Origin: Paraspadella gotoi
Taxonomy: Eukaryota > Chaetognatha
Assembly: GCA_051294375.1 (NCBI GenBank)
Contig: CM119270.1
Location: 17,109,904-17,173,903, forward strand
Length of the DNA: 64,000 nucleotides
Direction: 5' to 3'
Below, piece after piece: positions 1 through 9,749 of this stretch (position 1 is its first letter; each line of letters starts with the position of its first letter). The notes beneath the pieces were generated by a model, which searched no databases, was not told the DNA's origin, and was given only the letters and a program-made list of their open reading frames with translations. Position numbers and translations under genes: made by a program.

Positions 1-432
1 CGGTAAGCAGATGATCAGATAACTAATTAATTAATTATTAAAGTTTGCATTTACATTTAATACAAAAATAAAAAGCATAATCAAACTCATAGGGTGATTT
101 TAGATCAGCTTTTAATGGTTTGAAGTCTCAACACCCGTCGCCTGGAACGCGATGATAAATTTTATGGTTGATTGAATAATGGAATTGAAAAGAGGATGAA
201 GTGATGGCGGAAGGCAAGAACTAGCACATGATAGTCTTTTTTAAATGAATAATTTATGAGGGATAAAATTTTCAATTCGACCCTTCAATTCATAAATGCG
301 GGAGTTTAACATTACAAAGATTTAAATGGGGTTTTTTTTTTCAGTATTTTCTTCGACAGAGGAGGAAATTCGCCCTGAATAACTTCGATGCAAATCAGTT
401 TTTCGCGTTAATTCTCTTTATTTTCTGACAAA

Positions 433-3400
433 ATGTCGCAAAAACTCAGAAAACTTCCCGACGTGCCTCCATCGTCTCAGCATTTTACAGCCGAAGATAT
501 GGGGATTTACGAAACAGTGAAGAAGAAATCCATCCTTAAAAGTTCAAAAGGTTGGTTAAATAATACAATTTAAAAAAAGATTATTACTATATGCTCGATA
601 CAATCACTAATTATTATTTCTTCTTTATCGTTTTACTAAAAACGTCAAACAAGGCTGAAATTATTTTATCTTTCACAGTTACACTCACGTTTAACGTTTT
701 CGTGATTAGCTTAATCGCTATCTTTCTGGTGCTTATTTTTTCCTATGTAAAAAAAGCGGAACTTCAACAAAGTAAGACAAAGAGACCTCAAGATGAAACC
801 TTAACCAATCAATAACCAAAAATCTTTTTAAAATTTAAAGTAATTATTTATGAAAATCGACGCGCTTCTCTAAAAAATCAGATAAAACTAAAAAATCTAA
901 AAATAACCAATGTACAATGAATAAGTATCCTAAATGAGAAAGATGTAGGGTTGTAGGGTTTAAAAGTCAGGTTTTGGGCAAGTCACATCCCAGTTAAGTT
1001 ATGGCAGTTGTGATAGGTGTCATTAACTGGGCTGTGACTGCTTCTTATCTATCCCTGTTCCGCGTAATCCAGTACACCATGTTTAGCTGAAGCATCGAAA
1101 ATACCGAATGAACTACCAATAAACATGAATTAACAGAAATCTATATGTATTACACAGATACAATTTTAACAAAAATGCGTCAAATGGACCAAAAAATAAC
1201 TACTTTCACTCATGAACCAGGTATGTAAAAAGAATTGTTAATGCTAATTTGTTAGATGAATATAAAATAACAATAGGCCCTATAATTACAGGTACAATAT
1301 TTTCAAAAATGCTCTTCATAGATCAAAAGATAACTGCTCTCACCGATACTCAAGGTAGGTAGATTCTTCGACATAATTCTATACTAATTTCGCGATTAGC
1401 TTAATCGCTATCTTCCTGATTCTTATTTTTTCCCATGTAAAAAAAGCGGAACTTCAACAAATTAAGACAAAGAGACCTCAAGATAAAACCTAAACCAATC
1501 AATAACCAAATCTTTTTTAAAATTTAAAGTAATTATTAATGAAAAGTGACGCGCTTCTCTAAAAAATCAGATAAAACTAAAAAAATCTAAAAAATAAACG
1601 CAATGTACAATGAATAAGTATCCTAAATGAGAAAGATGTAGGGTTGTAGGGTTTAAAAAGTCAGGTTTTGGGTAAAGTCACATCCCAGTTAAGTTATGGC
1701 AGTTGTGATAGGTGTCATTAACTGGGCTGTGACTGCTTCTTATCTATCGCTGTTCCGCGTAATCCAGTACACCATGTTAAGCTGAAGCACCGGAAATACC
1801 GAATGAACTACTAATAAACATGAATTAACAGAAATCTATATGTATTACACAGNNNNNNNNNNNNNNNNNNNNNNNNNTTTAAATTTAAAGTAATTATTTA
1901 TGAAAATCGACGCGCTTCTCTAAAAAATAAGATAAAAACTAAAAAATCTAAAAATAACCAATGTACAATGAATAAGTATCCTAAATGAGAAGATATGTAG
2001 GGTTGTTAGGGTTTAAAAAGTCAGGTTTTTGGGACAAGTCACATCCGCATGTTAAGTTATGGCAGTTGTAATAGGTTGTCATTAACTGGGCTGTGACTGC
2101 TTTCTTATCTATCCCTGTTCCGCGTAATCCAGTACACCCATGTTTAGCTGAAGCATCGAAAATACCGAATGAACTACCAATAAACATGAATTAACAGAAA
2201 TCTATATGTATTACACAGATACAATTTTAACAAAAATGCGTCAAATGGACCAAAAAATAACTACTTTCACTCATGAACAGGTATGTAAAAAGAATTTTAA
2301 TGCTAATTTGTTAGATGAATATTAAAATAACAATAGGCCCTATAATTACAGGTACAATATTTTCAAAAATGCTCTTCATAGATCAAAAGATAACTGCTCT
2401 CACCGATACTCAAGGTAGGTAGATTCTTCGACATAATTCTATACTAATTTCGCGATTAGCTTAATCGCTATCTTCCTGATTCTTATTTTTTTCCCATGTA
2501 AAAAAAGCGGAACTTCAACAAATTAAGACAAAAGAGACCTCAAGATAAACCTAAAACCAATCAATAACCAAATCTTTTTTTAAAATTTAAAGTAATTATT
2601 AATGAAAAGTGACGCGCTTCTCTAAAAATCAGATAAAACTAAAAAATCTAAAAATAAACCGATGTACAATGAATAAGTATCCCTAAATGAGAAAGATGTA
2701 GGTTGTAGGGTTATTAAAAGTCAGGTTTTGGGAAAGTCACATCCCAGTTAAGTTATGGCAGTTGTGATAGGTGTCATTAACTGGGCTGTGACTGCTTCTT
2801 ATCTATCGCTGTTCCCGTAATCCAGTACACCATGTTAGCTGAAGCACCGGAAATACCGAATGAACTACTAATAAACATGAATTAACAGAAATCTATAATG
2901 TATTACACAGATACAATTTTAACAAAAATTGCGTCAAATGGACCAAAAAATAACTACTTTCACTCATGAACAAGGTACGTAGAATTAGAAAGAATTGTTA
3001 ATGCTAATTTGTAAGATGAATGTAAAATAACAATAGGCCCTATAATTACAGGTACAATATCTTCAAAAATGCACCTAATAGATCAAAAGATAACTGCTCT
3101 CAACGATACTCAAGGTAGGAAGATTCTTCGACGTAATACTATACTAATTATTTTGTGAATATTTATTTACAGAAATCTATATTCAGACACACTTTCTGCA
3201 AAATTGTGCCCGAGATAACTATACTATCACTGATAATAGCATCGCAGGAAACGGATTGATCATGTAGCTTGTCTCGCTTGTCTCGTTTGGCTTTTCTGCC
3301 TTTTCTTGAAAAAATAAAAATTTAATTACTTTTAAAGTTTCCTAGCTTTTTAGGACTTTAGGAAATAGGAACAACCAATATAATAAATAATAATTATGCA

Positions 3401-3876
3401 TACTTAAATAAATATTAAACAAGCCCCTTGATACTAATTAAGGTAGAAAGAAAACCTTAAATTTCAGATGCAGTGTTTGCAAAATTGCGTCAAGTAAATC
3501 AAACTATTGTAGCTAAGTTGGAAACACAAGGAACCCCAAGTAGGTTATTTTTAATGGCAATATTTTTAGTGTTTTCATACTAATCGTATGAATTTAACAT
3601 GTTTTTTACAACTAAATTCACATTTTTTTTTATTAAAAGGTTATCTGAAGAAGTTCAACGGTCTTCAGACATTAAATTCTCCTCAACTCAAAGATTGGAT
3701 TATATTTCAGTATCGCAATTTTAAAAGCGGAGATTCGTTCAAAAACGGAAATTGGCAAAATTACAAAGATGGATTTGGCAATCTTGAGTGGTAATAGCAT
3801 AGTCGGGCGTGGTGTCGTCGTGATATCGGGAGAATCTTCGGCAAGACGACTCAGTTTTACTCGGTTTTAATGTCAC

Positions 3877-3942
<66 letters not shown>

Positions 3943-4547
3943 CAGTGACAGTAGTATAGATAACTTTTTAAATGGCAACAACTAACCCACCAAACCAAGA
4001 ATTATTTAAATGCCTGTGAACTTTCTAAACCCTACAGAGTAGGCTACACATGAGTCAGTTAATGCCCACACACATATTTCTCCCCAGTGACGCCTTTTGG
4101 CTGGGGCTGGATAAGCTTCGCCTTCTGACTTCCACGGGAAAGTGGAAACTCCTCATCGCCGTCAAATACGACAAACACGGGAACGGAAGCGCGGACATTC
4201 GACGAGGAACTTGGGGTTGGGGGATTTGGGAAGAGTTCAGCATCGGGGAAGATCGATATCAGTTGAGGGTCGGAAAGAGAGTGAAGATGTTTAATATGGG
4301 GAACAGAGATCCTAGATTTTTTCACAATGAAAAGTATTTCTCTACGAAAGATAACGATAACGACTTCGCTGACTTCTCATGTGCTTTAGCATATGGCGGC
4401 GGCTGGTGGTTTTCAGATTGTTACAGTGCTTGTCTCAACTGTGACATCAGAAATGGTAACAATTCTGTTTGGCTTGACACTTACGGAGCAACTTTTGAGC
4501 AAGGCTGCGTTTTGGCCGAATCTCTGATGGCAATTTATATGATCTAG
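433..4547 (+). CDS. type II membrane fibrinogen-related protein with coiled-coil stalk (multi-exon)
   Basis: I read exons at 433-550, 679-771, 1158-1220, 1292-1354, 2911-2974, 3052-3114, 3468-3539, 3640-3790 and 4088-4547. The first eight boundaries join in phase 1 and the last in phase 2. Exon 1 encodes a 39-residue cytoplasmic N-terminus (MSQKLRKLPDVPPS...). Exon 2 is one membrane span (FVISLIAIFLVLIFSYV) followed by lysines, so type II topology is expected. The next five mini-exons each encode about 21 residues of heptad-like sequence (KMRQMDQKIT, KLRQVNQTIV). The last two encode a fibrinogen C-terminal domain: NWQNYKDGFGNLE, FWLGLDKLRLLTS, the calcium-site region STKDNDNDFADFSCA, and GGWWFSDC. 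The N-terminal subdomain with its first cysteine is missing, and the tail after ACLN differs from the family consensus. Fibrinogen-related proteins usually bind acetylated or other surface glycans and often act in innate recognition. Exon 2911-2974 carries one extra base, probably a sequencing error. The exon-1 donor (GTTGGT) is weak. The domain is certain; the full exon chain is inferred. Confidence 0.75.
982..1038. repeat. intronic hairpin, 16-bp stem
   Basis: GTCACATCCCAGTTAA at 982-997 pairs with TTAACTGGGCTGTGAC at 1023-1038 with one mismatch and a 25-nt loop. The same hairpin recurs in every 685-bp unit (about 1677-1733, 2038 and 2735-2790). It lies between the TM exon and the first coil exon. 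It may be a small foldback element carried along by the duplication; no function is evident. Confidence 0.6.
1853..1877. other. assembly gap, 25 N, with duplicated flanks
   Basis: Sequence starting at 1878 repeats sequence from 824 onward with one-base indels, so the two contig ends overlap by about 1.03 kb and no real gap need exist. Confidence 0.85.
3880..3938 (+). repeat. (GA)n microsatellite in FReD intron
   Basis: An uninterrupted GA tract of nearly 60 bases lies in the intron between the two fibrinogen-domain exons. Confidence 0.95.
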
Positions 4548-4653
4548 GATTTTTTTTTTTTGGTCTACTATGATGTCGGAAAATTAATTGCAAAGATTAA
4601 ACGGTGAAAGTATTTTTCTTGTAATTTTATTGTTGATCGTCGTCTCAATGAAT

Positions 4654-4659
4654 AATAAA
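4654..4659 (+). terminator. polyadenylation signal AATAAA of FReD gene
   Basis: AATAAA lies 107 bases after the TAG at 4545-4547, a normal distance for a metazoan 3' UTR. A 10-N gap follows at 4691-4700. Confidence 0.55.
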
Positions 4660-4775
4660 TGAATAGACACGTGGAGAAATGTTTTATTTGNNNNNNNNNN
4701 TCAAAGAATGTTTCATTATTATTATTATTATTATCCTAATTATTTATATTAATTACTAAAGTCGGTGAAAATGTA

Positions 4776-4997
4776 AAGGTCACTTCCGTGCGAGGCAAGG
4801 TGAGTTAGACAGAGAGTAGGCGAACAGTGGAAAATGAATTTCCTCCTCTGATGCGTTAGTCCGTGAACTTGNNNNNNNNNNNNNNNNNNNNNNNNNNNNN
4901 NNNNNNNNNNCGACTAATGTATCAGAACGAAATTCATTTTCCACTTTCGCTTCTCTCTGTCCAACTCACCTTGCACTCGCACCGGAAGTGACCGTCT
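4776..4997. repeat. inverted repeat around a 39-N gap
   Basis: The arm at about 4776-4842 is the reverse complement of about 4922-4997 with a few indels; the gap 4872-4910 lies between them. Both arms contain the GGAAGTGACC box and the GTGAGTT stretch. This is either a genuine palindrome or a contig end joined to its own reverse complement. Confidence 0.7.
4981..4990 (+). promoter_or_regulatory. ETS-type promoter site
   Basis: ACCGGAAGTG is an exact ETS/GABP consensus. It sits just before the 174-N gap 5003-5176 and about 200 bases before a donor-like GGTG|GTGAGA at about 5200. This is a typical arrangement for a TATA-less metazoan promoter followed by a first exon. That the gap hides the start codon is inference. 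Confidence 0.45.
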
Positions 4998-5002
4998 CTT
5001 CG

Positions 5003-5176
5003 NNNNNNNNNNNNNNNNNNNNNNNNNNNNNNNNNNNNNNNNNNNNNNNNNNNNNNNNNNNNNNNNNNNNNNNNNNNNNNNNNNNNNNNNNNNNNNNNNN
5101 NNNNNNNNNNNNNNNNNNNNNNNNNNNNNNNNNNNNNNNNNNNNNNNNNNNNNNNNNNNNNNNNNNNNNNNNNNNN
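5003..5176. other. assembly gap, 174 N
   Basis: A run of N lies between the ETS-site promoter and a short exon-like stretch. It probably hides the start of the acidic-tail gene. Confidence 0.9.
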
Positions 5177-5199
5177 CAGACGTCGATGTCCTCTGGTGG
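5177..5199 (+). CDS. putative first-exon end, upstream of acidic-tail exon
   Basis: After the gap the sequence reads Q-T-S-M-S-S-G and reaches a donor-like GTGAGA in phase 1. The acidic terminal exon downstream (5793 or 6423) starts in phase 1, so the two would join as ...SSG-DWETEIG. The 5' part is hidden by the gap. Phase agreement is the only link. Confidence 0.3.
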
Positions 5200-5316
5200 T
5201 GAGAGGGGGAAGAGGAGGAAAAGGAAGTGATGGATTGAAAAGGAATTAAAAATTATTTAATAACAATTTAGCCTCTATGGTGGACTAAAATCCACCAACC
5301 GTTCATCAGCGGCCAT

Positions 5317-5450
5317 TGGTGCCGGAGGCAAGTCAGTCGCCTCCCAACCCAAAGGTCCGGGGTTCTAGCCCTATGGTTGCCTAGCAGTTAAGAGGGACGG
5401 GGCGCTTAACCCGCCTGTAACACGGTGTTACAGCCTGATCTGAAGGTTAA
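5317..5450 (+). repeat. tRNA-derived SINE, copy 1
   Basis: The head (TGGTGCCGGAGGC) and a B-box-like GGGGTTCTAGCCC at 5359-5371 resemble a tRNA-derived promoter. Its core CCCAAAGGTCC-GGGTTC aligns with the element at 44,983, so the two define one SINE family. A non-tRNA tail follows. Transcriptional activity is unknown. Confidence 0.5.
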
Positions 5451-5640
5451 TTATATTTATTTTGTATTTCTATGTGGCTTCCTAATATTATTTACAATAC
5501 AAAATTTCGTTTTCAACTCCGACTTCTTTCGTTTTCAAACTCCGACTTCTTTCGAAATCAAAAGAATGTGACGCGGCGGATGTAATACGCGAGTGGTGTT
5601 GACAGGGGTGGTCGTCTCGGCGATTTAATTTTTCTGCGGC

Positions 5641-5665
5641 NNNNNNNNNNNNNNNNNNNNNNNNN
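5641..5665. other. assembly gap, 25 N, with duplicated flanks
   Basis: About 5540-5640 recurs at 5666-5756 with single-base indels, so the flanking contigs probably overlap. Confidence 0.8.
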
Positions 5666-5792
5666 TTTCGAAATCAAAGAAATGTGACGCGCGGATGTAA
5701 TACGCGAAGTGGTGTTTGACGGGTGGTCGTGCTCGGCGATTTAATTTTCTGCGGCGAATGCTAATTTAAAGTCTTTTTCGTCTCAAATCAAG

Positions 5793-5930
5793 ATTGGGAA
5801 ACGGAAATCGGCTTCAACGACGAAAACCGACGACTACAACGACAACGACGAAGAACGACCAGACAAAAAGGAGGACTACAACGACAACGACGAAGACGAC
5901 GACAATTATGAAATGTATGGATTCCAGTGA
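5793..5930 (+). pseudogene. noisy copy of the acidic C-terminal exon
   Basis: This is the same terminal exon as at 6423-6571, with the acceptor changed to TCAAG and extra bases in the Asp/Asn repeat that disturb the frame. A third, truncated copy at 6140-6240 runs into the gap. It is more likely an assembly duplicate than a second exon. Confidence 0.45.
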
Positions 5931-6240
5931 GCCCCGCTTCTAACCGAAGAACTTTCCCCAATTACTCGTTAAAGCATTTATTGTCTCTGAGAAAACAATT
6001 TTTCTGTATATAAAAATAGTGAACTCTCATCATTTCCACGCGAATAGATATTGTAAATTGTAATATAACATATCAATATCATATTATAATTTCCTCTGGA
6101 TTCGTTCTTTCAAAAGAAAAAAAGGAAATAAGGAATGCTAATTTAAAGTCTTTTCGTCTCAAATCAGATTGGGAAACGGAAATCGGCTTCAACGACGAAA
6201 ACGACGACTACAACGACAACGACGAAGACGACGACTACAA

Positions 6241-6265
6241 NNNNNNNNNNNNNNNNNNNNNNNNN
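6241..6265. other. assembly gap, 25 N, with duplicated flanks
   Basis: Sequence 6266-6770 repeats 5500-6133 with one-base indels, so this block is probably one locus assembled several times. Confidence 0.8.
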
Positions 6266-6422
6266 ATTTACAATAGCAAAATTTCGTTTTCAAACTCCGA
6301 CTTCTTTCGAAATCAAGAAGATGTGACGCCGGATGTAATACGCGAGTGTGTTTGACGGGGTGTCGTGCTCGGCGATTAAACTGCGGCGAATGCTAATTTA
6401 AAGTCTTTTCGTCTCAAATCAG

Positions 6423-6571
6423 ATTGGGAAACGGAAATCGGCTTCAACGACGAAAAACGACGACTACAACGACAACGACGAAGACACGACACAACGACAA
6501 CGACGAAGACGGCGACTACAACGACAACGACGAAGACGACGACAATTATGAAATGTTATGGATTCCAGTGA
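6423..6571 (+). CDS. acidic C-terminal exon of an unrecognised protein
   Basis: A TTTTCGTCTCAAATCAG acceptor is followed in phase 1 by D-W-E-T-E-I-G-F-N-D-E-N, then an Asp/Asn/Glu run, then N-Y-E-M-Y-G-F-Q and TGA. A 3' UTR with ATAAAA-type signals follows (6600-6740). The consensus comes from comparing the copies, because this copy has one or two indels in the Asp run. I do not recognise the protein. The aromatic, acidic tail is typical of nuclear or RNA-processing proteins, but that is a guess. Confidence 0.45.
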
Positions 6572-7024
6572 GCCCCGCTTCTAACCGATGACTTTCCCCA
6601 ATTACTGCGTTAAAAGCATTTATTGTCTCTGAAGAAAACAATTTTTCTGATATAAAAATAGTGAACTCTCATCATTCCACCGAATAGATATTGTAAATTG
6701 TAATATAATCATATCATATCATATCATAATTTTCTCCTGGATTCGTTCTTTCAAAAAGAAAAAAGGAAATAAGACCTAAGACGGCTTTTACTTTTACGGC
6801 AGAGAAACTCAAAGCGGCCGTGAATGACGCGTAACATTGTTTACGGTAAAAGATATAAACTCCCGAAAAAAGTTGTTCCGGGGAAAATTTGCCCGATTTT
6901 CTTTTTTAAATAAGATTTCGTCACCTCAACGAAAGAAAAGGGTTTCCCCCAGAAATGGATGAAAGAAAAAAAAAAGAAAGAAAAAGAAGAAAACGACTCG
7001 ATTTAACCGAAAGAAAATCTGAGG

Positions 7025-7320
7025 AAGTTTTTTGAGAGAGAGAGAAGAGAGAGAGGGAGAGAGGAGAAAAGAAGAAGAGAAGGCGAAAGAAAAGGATAAA
7101 GAGAAGAGAGTGAGATAGGCTAGGTAAGGGGTAATGGTAATGGTAATGGTAATGGTAATAGGTAATGGTAGGGAGGAAGTGACGAAAGGAGAAAGCAGAG
7201 GAATGAGACAAAAGTAAAATGATGCTATGCTTTGCTATGTTATCCTGTATGCGTGATGGAGCCATAGCCTCTCCAAAGTCAGGGAATGAATGGATGAATG
7301 AATGAATGAATGAATGGATT
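7025..7320. repeat. GA-rich, (GGTAAT)n and (GAAT)n simple repeats with dispersed-repeat fragment
   Basis: Consecutive low-complexity tracts: GA-rich at 7030-7120, about six GGTAAT units at 7130-7170 and GAAT units at 7285-7317. The stretch 7265-7352 also holds a fragment of the dispersed repeat seen at 30.6-31.4 kb (CCAAAGTCAGGG ... TTGGTTGTACCAATTTCATA). Long ORFs here are low-complexity shadows. Confidence 0.85.
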
Positions 7321-7779
7321 ATTTTATATTGGTTGTACCAATTTCATAAATCCTTGATTCCAAATTTAGTTTTCACAAAGGTTGAAATCGCTCAAACCCT
7401 TTGATCTCATCCCCACAGCTTAATTCCTTTCACATGAGTTTCTGTCATATCACACTGCTTAAGCGACATAATTCATTAAATATTAATCAAAATAAAGTGG
7501 AATTTAACTGCTGACTTTTATTCAACTTATCCTTTTTATTACCTAAATTAAGGACGCGTATGTACGACGACGACATAAAAAAGAAAGCTTCCTGAGTTTC
7601 ACGCCGGGTTCAAAATGTAAGACATTACTATGTAACAGGCCAGAACGGTAAGAGAGTAGCATTTATGCGTTACAACAGCTTAGGAAATTAGTATCAGAAA
7701 GCGGAAAACAACAACAGCGACAGAAACAGTCACAAAAACAATGCCTCAATTTTTTTTTTATCTAAAAACCTTCAATTTC

Positions 7780-7960
7780 GATTCCCGGCTGCCGCACCGC
7801 CCCCCTCTCTCCCCTTTGCCACGCGGGGCGCCCTCGAGGCCCTGGGAAGGGCGCCCCGCGGGGTCAAAGAAGAGCGCCCCGCTTTCGGGCCGAAGTATCC
7901 CGACCGGGCGCGCCGCCCCCCTGGACTCGGGAGGAGTAAGGGCGGGGAAGAGGAAGAAGA
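7780..7960. other. very GC-rich island with perfect 12-bp hairpin
   Basis: GC content far exceeds the surroundings. Bases 7822-7833 (CGCGGGGCGCCC) pair perfectly with 7849-7860 across a 15-nt loop. No rRNA or tRNA is recognisable. It could be a CpG-island promoter, an rDNA-spacer fragment or foreign DNA. Confidence 0.6.
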
Positions 7961-8344
7961 ACCGGTGTTGTTAATTAAGCCAAGAGGCGATGGGGCGGGG
8001 ATCGAAAAGAAAGGTTGATGTTGTTGAAGATGTTTTGTTATTATCAATATTATTGTCATTTTTTGGATAGTTAAATTAACGGTGAAATAAATAAACAGTA
8101 AAGAATAGGCGAAACAAACAATATTCTTCCTTCTAAATCTCAAACACGACGAAAAATAAAGGAATAACACCGAAGAAATAATATTATCGTGAAATAATAT
8201 CTAATTATTAACCTAGGGCAGAAAGTATTTTTAACCTTTATTTCCAGAAGGCAACACAACATTCCTCTCCCAAATACGTCAAGTTTAATATTTTTTCAAA
8301 ATAACTATTTATGTTATTGTATTTACTATTTATTAAGCGATTTC

Positions 8345-8560
8345 ATGAGCTATGTTATTAGGGCGATTCATGAACCGCAATAGTGAAGAAATTCCGCGGC
8401 AGCGGAGTGTCACCGGGCCGGTGACGAGCGACGACACGACGACGACGACGACGAACGAGCGACGACGACGAGATGACGTCATCGCGAATTAATTTTCTCT
8501 CACACAATTTCGATCTCAATTCCGAAACTTCGACGAACGTCTCCCTCTCCATCTCGTCCT
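8345..8560 (-). promoter_or_regulatory. CpG-rich patch with perfect CRE
   Basis: A CpG-rich stretch with CGACGA repeats contains the palindromic CRE TGACGTCA at 8474-8481. A 64-codon - strand ORF (M-E-R-E-T-F-V-E-V) spans it and could be a first exon, but nothing supports its product. A promoter is the simplest reading. Confidence 0.35.
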
Positions 8561-9499
8561 CTTTTCCTCTTTGAGTTCTTCTCCGTTGGGTTTCGAGTCT
8601 ATTACTCTAAATTAAGAGGAATTAACTTATTAAGGTCCGAGAAGCCGATTTCTTCGTCGGGGGGGGGGAAGAAAAGAAGGTTAAACCAGTTTAATAAAAC
8701 TATTAAAAGTTAAGGAGATTGAATGTACATAATTAGACGGTAGGCTTTTGTTTGCTACGTCGTTCGCTGGGCGGGGGGGGGGAAAGCCGTTTCGCTGTCG
8801 CCGCGAAGGTTTGGATAAAGATAAAATATATAACAAACAAACAAACGGGGACCGCGGTGTTTCGTTTCAAGCCGCGTCGTCGCCTTCGCGTATTCTTGAC
8901 GCATTTTTGTTTAATTTTTTCCCTTTTTTTTTGGGGGGGGGCCGAGGAGTGGCGCAGGAGTGAAAGTCGGTAGTGAAAGGCGACGAGGAGTGTTCGAGGT
9001 TTTGCGTCCAATTACAAGACCAACGAGTGACGGCGGGAAGGAAGGCTGGTCATTGTGGTCAAGGAGGGGAGGCGCCAGAAAGCCGCATTCAGGAATTCGT
9101 TATGAATCAAAGAGATGAATTAAAGAGATGAATTGAAGACGAAAGACGAGAGTTATAAAAACATGACTTGGACTTAATTAGAGGAAATTCTGCTTTTCTA
9201 TTAAGTTGTCATATTTTGTTTAATGTTTATGACTTTATTCTCTTTTCGCACTTTGACCGATCGGCGCGAATTCTCAGAAGACAACAACGACGACGACGAC
9301 GACGACTTCCAAAAAAAAGTTGGCATCGACGGATCTCTCACTCGAATTTCATTCTTCCCCCCCCCTCACCTCCCCCCTCTCCGCCCCCCCCCGAGACGAA
9401 CGAACGGAAAAATAGATACTAACCGAGATGGGGGGTAAAAATAAGAGGGGCGGTGTGAAGGTTTAACCCACTTACCTCCTCTGGATTAAACCAGCTGCC

Positions 9500-9554
9500 T
9501 TTTTTCTTTCTTTTTTTCTTTTCTCTTTCTCCTTTATTTCTTTTCGCTTTCTTT

Positions 9555-9608
<54 letters not shown>

Positions 9609-9700
9609 TTTCTTTCTCTCTTTCTCTCTCTCTCTCTCCCTCCCACCCTCATTCCCTCTCTCTCTCTCCCTCTTTCCCTCCCTCTCTCTCTCCCACAAGC
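9500..9700. repeat. (CTTT)n / CT-rich microsatellite
   Basis: About 17 CTTT units at 9545-9620 are followed by CTCTCT and CCCT tracts to 9692. The Lys/Arg/Glu ORFs on the opposite strand are artefacts of this repeat. Confidence 0.95.
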
Positions 9701-9749
9701 CGAAACACACTAAGAAATATTTGCGAGATATAAACAAAATCCTTTTCAT

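Larger units (their letters stand above)
703..3137 (+). repeat. tandem ~685-bp intragenic unit in the FReD gene
   Basis: A unit of about 685 bp recurs from about 703, 1393 and 2453. Each unit carries a TM-exon remnant, an intronic hairpin and two 63-nt coiled-coil exons. The TM-exon remnants at 1393 and 2453 lack the acceptor seen at 678, so only the first is likely to be spliced. The stretch after the 25-N gap (1878-2914) repeats 824-1852 with scattered single-base insertions. That part is probably the same DNA assembled twice, leaving two genuine units plus a diverged third. Confidence 0.8.

Noticed and set aside
9419-9749. Lys/Arg/Glu-rich ORFs on the minus strand
   Set aside because: They translate the CTTT/CT microsatellite; no unique sequence.
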